From assembly GCA_036384915.1 (NCBI GenBank), contig DASVLJ010000027.1, positions 223,285-287,284 of the forward strand: a stretch of DNA of 64,000 bases. Direction: 5' to 3'. This stretch comes from PKWO01 sp036384915 (GTDB lineage: Bacteria > Pseudomonadota > Gammaproteobacteria > Burkholderiales > Burkholderiaceae_D). Shown piece after piece: positions 17,555 to 25,473 of the stretch. The translations under genes and the position numbers were made by a program. The notes under the pieces are model-generated. The model was not told the origin of the DNA. It worked only from the letters and a program-made list of their open reading frames with translations, and did no database searches. The first letter of the stretch is position 1. Every line of letters starts with the position of its first letter.

Positions 17555-18955
17555 ATGCGTCATACCCCACTCGCGCTTGCCGCGTTGGCCGCTGTTGTCC
17601 TCGCCGGTTGCGGCGGTGGCAGCGCATCTGGCGGCGACCAAAGCACCAAGGTCAAATTCACCCGTCAGGTATCCTTCGGCGACAGCTTGAGCGACGTCGG
17701 CACCTATGCCGTCGGCACCGTTGCTGCCCTGGGCGGCGGCAAATACACGGTCAACTCGGTTCCCGCCTCGGCCCAGAACTGGACCGAATTGATGGCTGCC
17801 TCGCTCGGTTTGCCGGCTCCCTGTCCCGCCGAGACCGGCTTGAACGGCTCGGCCGCCGCCGGTTTCTCAGTCGCGGCGACCATGCACAGCGGCTGCTACG
17901 GCTATGGCCAGGGCGGCGCCCGCGTGACCGACCCTAACGGCCCCGGCAGCGCCGGCTTGGCCGCGGACCTCGGCGGATCGGCCGTACTCGGCCAATTGAC
18001 TGTGCCGGTCAAGACGCAGATCGCGAATTTCCTCTCCGCCAACGGCAGCTTCTCCGGTACCGACATCGTGTTCGTGCTGGCTGGCGCCAATGACGTGTTC
18101 GTTCAACTGGCAACCCTGAAAGCCGATGCCACTGCAGCCGGCACTGCCGCGGTGACGGCCAAGGTAACGGCCCAGGTGCAGGCGGACGTCGCCGCCAAGA
18201 CCTGCACGCCGACCGACGCGCAAGCCACCAACTGCCAAGTTCAGGCTGAAGGCGAACTGTGGCAGGCATCGCTGGGTAGCGCTTCGGCCGTGCAAGCTGC
18301 CGTTGCGGCGCAAATTGCTGCCGACATCAAGGCCGGCACCTGCACGCCGACCGATGCACAAGCCAGCAATTGCCAGGCCGCTGCCGAAGCCGAGCTGGTC
18401 ACCGCTTACCTGACCTCGGTCGGCAATGCCGCCGGCGAAGCCTATGCCGCCGGCACGGGCGCCACCAACGCCGTCACCGCGATGGCGCAGGCCGGTGGAG
18501 AACTGGCCGGTTACATCAACCAGATGATCCTGGCCAACGGCGCCAAGTACGTCACCGTGGTCAATATCCCGGACATCGGCACGACGCCCTTCGGCGACTC
18601 GCTCGATGCCTCGACGCTGACGCTGGTCAACACCATGGTATCGACCTTCAACGCACAATTGCAAAGCGGTGTGGGATCGAGCCCCAATGTGCTGTATGTC
18701 GATGCCAATACGCAAAGCCATCTGAACACGCAGAATCCGGGCCAATACGGCATCACCAACGTGACCGTGCCGGCCTGCAACCTGGCCTCGTCGGCCAATC
18801 CGCTCGGCTCTTCGCTGGTTTGCTCCACGAACAACACGATCAGCGGCGACGTGTCGCATTACCTGTTTGCCGATTTCGTGCACCCGACGCCTTACGGCTA
18901 TACGCTGTTGGCCAAGTATGTGTCCACGGAAATGGCTTTGCGCGGCTGGCTGTAA
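17555..18955 (+). CDS. GDSL/SGNH-type esterase lipoprotein with duplicated Cys insert
   Basis: A 466-residue predicted exported lipoprotein: signal peptide with lipobox VLAGC (Cys19). The SGNH blocks are VSFGDSLSDVGTY (nucleophile Ser about 44), a Gly/Asn block VLAGANDVF, and DFVHPTPYGYTLLA with the catalytic Asp/His near the C-terminus. Between blocks III and V there is an Ala-rich helical insert of about 110 residues containing two copies of a unit with CTPTDAQA(T/S)NCQ, each bringing a Cys pair. Length is greater than simple GDSL lipases because of this insert; no autotransporter barrel follows. OmpW follows after 70 bases. Substrate unknown. Confidence 0.85.
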   Translation: MRHTPLALAALAAVVLAGCGGGSASGGDQSTKVKFTRQVSFGDSLSDVGTYAVGTVAALGGGKYTVNSVPASAQNWTELMAASLGLPAPCPAETGLNGSAAAGFSVAATMHSGCYGYGQGGARVTDPNGPGSAGLAADLGGSAVLGQLTVPVKTQIANFLSANGSFSGTDIVFVLAGANDVFVQLATLKADATAAGTAAVTAKVTAQVQADVAAKTCTPTDAQATNCQVQAEGELWQASLGSASAVQAAVAAQIAADIKAGTCTPTDAQASNCQAAAEAELVTAYLTSVGNAAGEAYAAGTGATNAVTAMAQAGGELAGYINQMILANGAKYVTVVNIPDIGTTPFGDSLDASTLTLVNTMVSTFNAQLQSGVGSSPNVLYVDANTQSHLNTQNPGQYGITNVTVPACNLASSANPLGSSLVCSTNNTISGDVSHYLFADFVHPTPYGYTLLAKYVSTEMALRGWL

Positions 18956-18970
18956 GCAGAAAAGCGAAAC

Positions 18971-18998
18971 GGCCGCGCTCCAACCGGGGCTTGCGGCC
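18971..18998 (+). other. Intercistronic hairpin between GDSL gene and ompW
   Basis: GGCCGC (18971-18976) pairs with GCGGCC (18993-18998) and an inner GCTCC/GGGGC extends the stem. No T-run follows. It may stabilise the upstream mRNA end or partially terminate before ompW. Confidence 0.45.
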
Positions 18999-19025
18999 TT
19001 CAACAAACAGGTATTGGAGACATAG

Positions 19026-19706
19026 ATGAACGTAAAAGCAACCCTCACACTGAAAGCGCTGGCGCTGGGCGCGCTGCTGGCTGCAAGCGCCGGTGCTTCG
19101 GCCCAGCAGGCGGCCGGCACCTGGGCCGTGTCCGTCGGTATCAACAACATCTCGCCGCATGCGACCGACGCGCTGTCGGCACCGAGCATTCCGGGCAGCG
19201 AGACCAAGCCTGGCAGCGACGCCGAGCCGGTAGTCAACATCATTTACAACTTCGACGATCACATCAGCGCCATGCTGGGTCTCGGCAACGAGTACAAGCA
19301 CGACCTGTACGGCGCCGGTTCGCTGGCCGGCGCGGGCAAGCTGGGCACCCTGAAGCAATTGCCGCCGACCTTGTTTGCGCAGTACCACTTCCTCGACGCC
19401 AACGCGCCGGTGCGCCCCTACGTCGGTCTGGGCATCACCTATGCCATGTTCCGCGACGAAAAGGGTTCGGGCACATTGACCGCGATTTCCAACCCTGGCG
19501 GCTCGCCGACCACCTTCAAGGTCGACAATGCCTGGGGCGAAACGCCGCAGCTCGGCGTGACCTGGAACGTCAACCAGCGCTGGTTCGTCGATGCCTGGGT
19601 TGCCAAGACCTATATCAGCACCACGGTGCACCTGTCGACGGGACAATCGGCCAACGCGCCACTGAACCCGACTTCGGAAGCCATTACGGTGGGTTATCGT
19701 TTCTGA
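19026..19706 (+). CDS. ompW: OmpW family outer membrane protein
   Basis: A 226-residue protein with a Sec signal peptide cleaved after ASA (about residue 26) and an eight-stranded barrel pattern ending in the terminal aromatic YRF. Family segments include NIIYNFDDHISAMLGLGN, QYHFLDANAPVRPYVGLGI and GETPQLGVTWNVNQRWFVDA. OmpW proteins form narrow hydrophobic channels and are linked to stress and small hydrophobic molecules. TTGGAGACATAG precedes the ATG, and a strong terminator follows. Confidence 0.93.
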   Translation: MNVKATLTLKALALGALLAASAGASAQQAAGTWAVSVGINNISPHATDALSAPSIPGSETKPGSDAEPVVNIIYNFDDHISAMLGLGNEYKHDLYGAGSLAGAGKLGTLKQLPPTLFAQYHFLDANAPVRPYVGLGITYAMFRDEKGSGTLTAISNPGGSPTTFKVDNAWGETPQLGVTWNVNQRWFVDAWVAKTYISTTVHLSTGQSANAPLNPTSEAITVGYRF

Positions 19707-19726
19707 TTGGTGTTTGATTCAACAAG

Positions 19727-19752
19727 AACCGCAGCCTTGCCTGCGGTTTTTT
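19727..19752 (+). terminator. Rho-independent terminator after ompW
   Basis: Stem ACCGCAG / CTGCGGT with a six-base loop and a run of six T residues, 21 bases after the ompW stop. Confidence 0.9.
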
Positions 19753-20042
19753 GTTTCATGACGGTGTAGCGTCCCTGGAGGCGGACAAGGGAAGGCAGAA
19801 GGTATGAAAGGCTTGCGCAAGATTACCTACACGCTGCTCATGTTCCGCCCCTTTGCGCCTGCCAAGGCGCTATTGATTGTCGTTCCCTCCTTGTGCCGCA
19901 TATGATTTGCCGCGCGCAGGAAGGCGTAGATGCCCGACGCGATGGCGAGCCTTCAAGCCATCTGGCTTATGGTGCGACGTGCCTTGCGCGGCATGCCTCC
20001 CGGATGCATTTGCCGAGCAGGTTGCAAGGTCGTAAGCAAACA
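19753..20042. other. Intergenic region between ompW and the stressosome operon
   Basis: About 290 bases between convergent units. A possible 33-codon ORF (19804-19905, plus strand, MKGLRKITYTLLMFRPFAPA...) has GGAAGG upstream but nothing else in its favour. I see no terminator for the minus-strand kinase gene here. Confidence 0.4.
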
Positions 20043-22814
20043 CTAAGCCGAAAGCGCATGCAGACTCTTTAACACCGTCGATAATTGCTCTTCGGTCGTT
20101 CTCAGCAATAGCGGCAGGTGGGCTGCCGATCCGCTTTTGCAAGCATTTTCAAGGTTCGCTGCCGCGCTCGCCAGCTGCCCGGCTCCGATGGCACCCGCCA
20201 CCGACTTGAGCGTATGCGCAAGGCGTGTGGCCTGGAAAAAGTCCGCCGAATCCAGCGCCGCCTTGACGCGTTCCAGGGAATCCGACTCGTTTCTCAAGAA
20301 GCTCTGCAATAGCCTTCTGTAAAGGGCGATGTTGCCGCCGACGCCTTCCAGCCCTTGCGCCGTGTCGATACCTGCAAGCGTCGGGAGACCCGGATTTTCG
20401 GCCTGCGGCTGAATCGGGTGCGGCCTTGCGGGACCGAGCGGCCTGACCCATTTTGCAAGGGTTGCACGCATTTGCCTCAAGTTCACCGGCTTGGCGATAT
20501 GATCGTTCATGCCGGCCTCGAGGCAACGTTCGATGTCGCTTTTCATGGCGTTGGCCGTCATGGCAAGAATCGGCAGGTTCCGGAACCGTTCTTGGCTTCG
20601 AATCGCGCGCGTCGCCTCGTAGCCGTCCATCACCGGCATTTGAATGTCCATCAGCACGATATCGAATGCCGCCTCAGCCAACGCGTCGAGTGCTTCCTTC
20701 CCGTTCTCGGCCAGCACGACGTCGAATCCTGATTGGCTGAGCAAATCCTGCGCGACCTCCTGATTCAATTCGTTGTCTTCAACCAGCAAAAGCCTGGTAC
20801 CCGCATAGTCGGGGACGATCTCGCCGGCTTCCTGCGGGGGCGCAGGCGCCTGCCGCTCTTCCAGGTTCCGGTTGAATGCCGAATACACGGCTTCCAGCAT
20901 TGTCGACGGTGTCACGGGCTTGATCAGCAAGCCGTTCAGGCGCAGGCCTTCCGATGCCTTGACCAGATCGTCGCGGCTGTAGGCAGTGGTCATCACGATG
21001 TCGAGCAGGTTTTCGAAACGAGCGTCGGCGCGGATCATCCGGCTGACCTGCACGCCGTCCATGCCGCGCATCTTCCAATCCAAAAGCAGCAATTGAATCG
21101 GCTGCCCGGCATCGTGCGCCCGCTCCAGCTCGCCCAGGCATTCTTCACCCGATGCCGCCAATGTCACGACGCACCCGAACCCCTGCAGCATTTCCCCGAA
21201 AATCGTCCTCGACGCGGCATTGTCGTCCACGACCAGCACCCGCAAATCGCGCAACGACGCCGTCTCGGCGGCTTTTGCCGCCATGGCGGCATGGCTGCTT
21301 TCCAGCCACACGTGGAAGCTGAACGTCGATCCCTTTCCCACCTCGCTTTCGAGCGAAATGCCGCCATCCATCATTTCCACTATCTGGCGCGAAATCACCA
21401 GCCCCAGGCCGGTGCCGCCGTATTTGCGGGTCGTCGAACTGTCGGCTTGGCCGAACGGCTGGAACAGGCGGGCCGACTGCTCCCGCGACATGCCGATGCC
21501 GGTGTCGCTCACGGCAAACTGCAGTTCGATGCGCGAGCCGCTCTGCCGCGACGTATGGACGGACAGGACGATGTCGCCTTCCTTGGTGAATTTTACGGCA
21601 TTGCCGATCAAATTCAGCAATACCTGGCCAAGCCGCAGCGCGTCGCCGATCAACGCATCCGGCGTACCGGGAGCGACCTGGAAGATCAGCTCCAGGCCTT
21701 TCCTGTCCACTTGTTCGCCTACCATTGCCGCCAGGCTGTCGAGCATGTCGCGCAGGGAGAACGGCGCCTTCTCGATCGCCAGCTTGCCGGCTTCGATCTT
21801 GGAGAAGTCGAGGATGTCGTTGATGATCCGCAACAGCGAATTGGCCGCGCCCGAAATCTTGCCGAGGTAGTTGGCCTGCTTTTCCGTCAGCTTGGTTTGC
21901 AAGGCGAGGTGGGTCATTCCGATGATGGCATTCATCGGTGTACGGATTTCATGGCTCATGTTGGCCAGGAAGTCGGAACGCAATTTCGTCGCTTCCTCGG
22001 CGACCTGCTTGGCGCGGCGCAGGTCGGTGACGTCGAAAAACCAGCCGAGAACGCTGTCCTCGTTCCGATAATGGATGCCGATGAAGGAGGCGAGCACTTC
22101 GATTTCGTTGCCGTGCGAGGTGCGCAAGCGCATCAGCCGGTTGACGACGTCGACGCCTGCGGCGACGGCGGCTCGCACGCTGTCGGTTTCTGCCGGGTCG
22201 GAGAAGTGGAAAAAGGGATCGGCTTCGGCCAGTTTGCCAGGCTCGTCGCTCAGCATTTCGGCATACGACAGGTTCATGAAAGTCAGTCGGTCCTGCGCGC
22301 GGTTCGTTACCCGCACGGCGACAGGGCTGCTTTCGAGCATATTGCGCATTTGCCTTTCGCTCGCGGCAAGGGCTCCGGTCCTTTGTTCCACTTCCTTTTC
22401 CAGATTCGCGCGATTGCGCTCCAGCTCGGCGAACAATTGGTCCCGGCTTTTGAAGTTGACGATTTCGCGCATTCGCGAAATGGCGGATTTGTTCAATCGG
22501 GGCAATGCCATCTGGAAAAGCCGCACGCCGGCGCTGCTCACGGATATGTCAAAGAATTCGCTCAGGTCTGTGGGATATCCCTGCTTCAAGGGACCGCGCA
22601 TCAGCAACATGTCGCCGTACAAGCCGATTTCGATGCTCTGTCCGGCTGCAAGGGCGCGCCGGCACAACTCCGCGAAGCCGACCGAAAGAAAATCGAGCCG
22701 CACGGAATGGATACCGACGCAGGACAGCATGGCCGCGAACTTTTGGCGTGCGCGCTGCACGTCGACTTCACTGGACAGGGGCAATACGCCAAGAGTTTCA
22801 TACAGAACGGTCAC
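20043..22814 (-). CDS. Hybrid sensor histidine kinase (RsbT-like N-term, PAS, HisKA, HATPase, two REC, HPt)
   Basis: A 923-residue soluble multidomain kinase starting at GTG 22814, overlapping the preceding stop as GTGA with GAGGTG upstream; longer frames overlap the neighbour and are not real. Order: residues 8-110 resemble an RsbT-type ATPase but the N-box lacks Asn; a coiled segment 120-155; PAS 155-265; HisKA with phospho-His288 in SHEIRTP; HATPase 390-505 (NAVKF, SDTGIGM, GGTGLGL); REC1 524-650 (Asp579); REC2 673-790 (Asp723 in LMDIQMP); HPt 815-923 (His867 in AHTLKS). No transmembrane segment, so a cytoplasmic input is expected, presumably the stressosome encoded upstream in the same operon. 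No separate response regulator is in the window. Confidence 0.93.
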   Translation of the reverse strand: MTVLYETLGVLPLSSEVDVQRARQKFAAMLSCVGIHSVRLDFLSVGFAELCRRALAAGQSIEIGLYGDMLLMRGPLKQGYPTDLSEFFDISVSSAGVRLFQMALPRLNKSAISRMREIVNFKSRDQLFAELERNRANLEKEVEQRTGALAASERQMRNMLESSPVAVRVTNRAQDRLTFMNLSYAEMLSDEPGKLAEADPFFHFSDPAETDSVRAAVAAGVDVVNRLMRLRTSHGNEIEVLASFIGIHYRNEDSVLGWFFDVTDLRRAKQVAEEATKLRSDFLANMSHEIRTPMNAIIGMTHLALQTKLTEKQANYLGKISGAANSLLRIINDILDFSKIEAGKLAIEKAPFSLRDMLDSLAAMVGEQVDRKGLELIFQVAPGTPDALIGDALRLGQVLLNLIGNAVKFTKEGDIVLSVHTSRQSGSRIELQFAVSDTGIGMSREQSARLFQPFGQADSSTTRKYGGTGLGLVISRQIVEMMDGGISLESEVGKGSTFSFHVWLESSHAAMAAKAAETASLRDLRVLVVDDNAASRTIFGEMLQGFGCVVTLAASGEECLGELERAHDAGQPIQLLLLDWKMRGMDGVQVSRMIRADARFENLLDIVMTTAYSRDDLVKASEGLRLNGLLIKPVTPSTMLEAVYSAFNRNLEERQAPAPPQEAGEIVPDYAGTRLLLVEDNELNQEVAQDLLSQSGFDVVLAENGKEALDALAEAAFDIVLMDIQMPVMDGYEATRAIRSQERFRNLPILAMTANAMKSDIERCLEAGMNDHIAKPVNLRQMRATLAKWVRPLGPARPHPIQPQAENPGLPTLAGIDTAQGLEGVGGNIALYRRLLQSFLRNESDSLERVKAALDSADFFQATRLAHTLKSVAGAIGAGQLASAAANLENACKSGSAAHLPLLLRTTEEQLSTVLKSLHALSA

Positions 22815-23908
22815 GATTGGCACCTCATGGCGAGGCAGGTTGCGTCGTCGAACCTGTTGCCGAAGTCGCGCAACAGCCCGTGGGCGACGCGATTGATCGG
22901 CATGCGGCATCGGGCAATCAACAGCGAGTCGTCGATATGCGAGGAAATGCCGTCCGTTGCCAATAGCACGGTGTCTCCGAATTGGATTGGAAGGCGGGTA
23001 GGGCGCAAGCGTGGGAAATTTCCGCCTACTATGCCGGGCTGCGCCGGAATCGCGCGGACCTGATCGCCGACCTTGTACACTATGGTGTTGCCGACCCCGG
23101 CGATCAACAGTTCCTTTGCCGAAATATAAGCCAGACTGACCGCCGCGCCCAGACTGCCTTTCAGTTCGCCATGAAGCGCGCACAGAACAGACTCGACGTC
23201 GCTGCTCAGATGCAAAGACAGCCAATCTTCGCAGAAACGCGCCAATTCATGCGCTTCCTTGCCGTGGCCCAGGACGTCGATAATGCCAGCCAGTATGCCA
23301 TTGGAGAGCTGGCGAAATACCGCCCCGTCTCCGCAGACGATTTCTCCGAGGCAGGGGCGGCCGGCGATGGAGAAGTCATGCCGCCCGACTTGCTGCAGGA
23401 AATGCGCTGACGTGCCCGGATGCACCAGGGCGTTGCGCGATACCCACGTTGCACCGTGCGGCCCGCTTGATGTGCTTGCCCCGTTGGCGTCGCGCGTTCC
23501 GGGATTGAGCCATTTCTTGACACGGACGCGGGCACCGCGTCCCGGCTGGGATACGATCTCGAATTCGTCCATCATGCGCTTGACTCCGGGCAGTCCGACA
23601 CCCAGAGTGCCCTTGGTACTGTAATGGTCGATGACCGCCCGTTCCACGTTTGTTATGCCATGGCCCTTGTCTTCGGCGATCACCTCGATATAGGGTCTGG
23701 CGTCCAAACGCAGGTCGATGAATATATTACCGAAAGTGCCGGCGTATTTGACAATATTCATTGCGAGTTCGGACACGGCCGTCGCCACTTCCGTTGCGAT
23801 CGTCGGTATGGTGCCGATCTCGCTCAACATGGAATAGACTTGCATCACCGCGCCATGTATGTCTGCTTCGCAGGCGATGTAAATGCGTTGAGACCGTGAG
23901 TCGACCAT
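22811..23908 (-). CDS. RsbT-RsbX fusion: anti-sigma-factor-type kinase plus PP2C-like phosphatase
   Basis: A 365-residue protein starting at ATG 23908 with AGGAG seven bases upstream (the frame is open 32 codons further but inside rsbS). Residues 1-135 are a GHKL ATPase of the RsbT type: N-box SELAMNIVKYA, G1 EDKGHGI, G2 GTLGVGLPGVKRMMD. After a linker (135-165) residues 170-365 are an RsbX/SpoIIE-like phosphatase with the metal-binding acidic positions in GEIVCGDG, GIIDVLGHG, LLATDGIS and FDDATCL. In known stressosomes RsbT phosphorylates RsbR/RsbS and RsbX reverses it, as separate proteins; here both activities are in one chain. Gap to rsbS is 31 bases. Confidence 0.9.
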   Translation of the reverse strand: MVDSRSQRIYIACEADIHGAVMQVYSMLSEIGTIPTIATEVATAVSELAMNIVKYAGTFGNIFIDLRLDARPYIEVIAEDKGHGITNVERAVIDHYSTKGTLGVGLPGVKRMMDEFEIVSQPGRGARVRVKKWLNPGTRDANGASTSSGPHGATWVSRNALVHPGTSAHFLQQVGRHDFSIAGRPCLGEIVCGDGAVFRQLSNGILAGIIDVLGHGKEAHELARFCEDWLSLHLSSDVESVLCALHGELKGSLGAAVSLAYISAKELLIAGVGNTIVYKVGDQVRAIPAQPGIVGGNFPRLRPTRLPIQFGDTVLLATDGISSHIDDSLLIARCRMPINRVAHGLLRDFGNRFDDATCLAMRCQS

Positions 23909-23939
23909 CCATGCTCCTGTACGAAGTGCGCGGACACGC

Positions 23940-24302
23940 TTACCGATCGTATGCCAGTGCGCTTTCCAGGTCGCAGGCCCCGGGCAGGGCGGCCATATCC
24001 GCACCCAATGCGGAAAGGCCGGCGATAATGCCGGGGCGCGTCCCCGCCAGAACAGTGCGCACGCCCATCAATTGCAACATTCGTGCGGTATCGACGATGT
24101 CGAGATATTCCAGCCTGTCCAGGCCCGTCAAGCCCGCCAGATCCAGTACGGCCAATCTTGCTCGGTGCCGCGCGGCCGCCCCGAGCAAATCATCGCGCAA
24201 CCATTGCAACAGCTGCGGCGTCAAGGCCGATTGCAGCGACGCGACGATCGCCCCGTTCATAGCCGAAACGGGGATGCGCCGGTCGTCCTCCTGCCTCTCC
24301 AC
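23940..24302 (-). CDS. rsbS: RsbS-like STAS domain protein lacking the usual phospho-serine
   Basis: A single-STAS-domain protein of 120 residues if GTG 24302 is used (GAGG just upstream); an internal ATG at codon 15 would give 106. The core ARLAVLDLAGLTGLDRLEYL and RTVLAGTRPGIIAGLSALGAD aligns with RsbS, and the position next to rsbR and rsbT fits. In canonical RsbS the helix start reads V-D-S-F with the RsbT-phosphorylated Ser; here it reads L-D-R-L, so that acceptor is absent. Expected to form part of the stressosome core. Assignment rests on context and fold pattern. Confidence 0.8.
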   Translation of the reverse strand: MERQEDDRRIPVSAMNGAIVASLQSALTPQLLQWLRDDLLGAAARHRARLAVLDLAGLTGLDRLEYLDIVDTARMLQLMGVRTVLAGTRPGIIAGLSALGADMAALPGACDLESALAYDR

Positions 24303-24309
24303 GCCTCGC

Positions 24310-25197
24310 TCACGTGACGGTACGGCCGATCAGTCGAAACGCCTGTTCCAGCGCATCGCGCAGGGTGGCACTGGTGGATATTTCCTTGACGTCGAAGCCG
24401 AGGTTGACCATGGTTTGCGCGATCGCCGGAGAAATGCCCGAGACGAGGCTCGTACAGCCCATCAAGCCGGTGGACTTGGTAATTTTGATCAAATGATTGG
24501 CGACCGCCGAATCCACGACGGCAACACCGGAAATGTCCATGATGAATACCTTGGCCCGGGTTTCGAAGATGCGCGACAGCACCGTCGTCATGACGTCTTG
24601 TGCGCGGCGCGAATCGATGATGCCCACCATCGGCAGGACCAGGATGTCTTCCCAAATTTGCGTCACCGGCGTGGACATTTGCACGATGGCCTTGCTTTGC
24701 TGGGCGATCTGTTCGTTCACCATGCGCGAATAGGTGTCCGACACGACGGTAACGTCCAGATGCATAAGCTTGGTCACGGACAGGAGCGAGGGAACATACT
24801 CGGAATCGGACAGCTCGTTGTCGTACAGCGTCTTGGTCAGGACGGCGAAGGAATAATTCATTGCCGCCATATAGCTCGGAAGCGAGAGGCCGATACGCGC
24901 ATGGGTGCGCCCGATATGGCGTCTGGCTTCTACGTATGCATCGTCGACGTGGCATTCGAAAAAACGCTGCCAATACCTGATCTGCTCAGAGCGGGCGTGG
25001 GCGAGGATTTCGGGCGACGTAAACAGCACGTGGTATTCGGGGATATCCACCAGCCAGGCATAGAACAGGTCGCCGTACTTGTCGAGTTTGGGAATGATGA
25101 ATCTGCCGAGTGCGCGGACACGGGTCAGATCGGCCTCGTCCAGCTCGTGCATCTTGAGCAAAGCCAGGGTTCCCAGTTCACGGATATCGCTCTGCAT
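24310..25197 (-). CDS. rsbR: RsbR-type stressosome protein with N-terminal globin sensor domain
   Basis: A 295-residue protein. Residues 1-160 form a globin-coupled-sensor/protoglobin-like domain with the F-helix motif HIGRTHARIGLSLPSYM, whose His99 is the predicted proximal heme ligand. Residues 175-290 are an RsbR STAS domain: DISGVAVVDSAVANHLIK (Ser230 at the first phospho-site position, usually Thr), SGISPAIAQTMVNLG (Ser253 near the second site). The related Vibrio RsbR is a heme-binding oxygen sensor. GGAGAAATGCG precedes the ATG. It is the first gene of the four-gene operon and has its own promoter candidate. Confidence 0.92.
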   Translation of the reverse strand: MQSDIRELGTLALLKMHELDEADLTRVRALGRFIIPKLDKYGDLFYAWLVDIPEYHVLFTSPEILAHARSEQIRYWQRFFECHVDDAYVEARRHIGRTHARIGLSLPSYMAAMNYSFAVLTKTLYDNELSDSEYVPSLLSVTKLMHLDVTVVSDTYSRMVNEQIAQQSKAIVQMSTPVTQIWEDILVLPMVGIIDSRRAQDVMTTVLSRIFETRAKVFIMDISGVAVVDSAVANHLIKITKSTGLMGCTSLVSGISPAIAQTMVNLGFDVKEISTSATLRDALEQAFRLIGRTVT

Positions 25198-25311
25198 CGC
25201 ATTTCTCCATCGGGTTGGGTTTTGGAGAGACAGCCTGATCTGAAGCGGAGGCTGCCGCGAAACTTGCGCCGAAACGAATCGTTACGCATCCCCTCGGCAG
25301 CCTATCGCCAA

Positions 25312-25358
25312 CTTATAGTGCAGCCCGGATGCCTTGTCCACCTGTCATATCTGACAGG
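25312..25358 (-). promoter_or_regulatory. Candidate rsbR promoter with adjacent LexA-box-like palindrome
   Basis: Reading the minus strand: palindrome CCTGTCATATCTGACAGG equivalent (25341-25358), then TGGACA (25340-25335), 17-bp spacer, TATAAG (25317-25312), about 110 bases before the rsbR ATG. The palindrome fits CTGT-N8-ACAG, the proteobacterial LexA core, and abuts the -35 box. Functional assignment is inference. Confidence 0.55.
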
Positions 25359-25473
25359 AGCGCAAGTGCACCGCGCAATGCGGCCCCTGCCGCAGGAACG
25401 GTGCCCGCCCGATGCGGCAGGGCGGCCCGAACTGAATATTCCGCTCGATCGGGCCGCGCGCCCCGCACAGAGG

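Noticed and set aside
19804..19905. 33-codon ORF after ompW
   Set aside because: Has a fair ribosome-binding site but no other support, and lies just after a terminator.
20733..23063. 776-codon plus-strand open frame
   Set aside because: Antisense to the hybrid histidine kinase; no recognisable motif.
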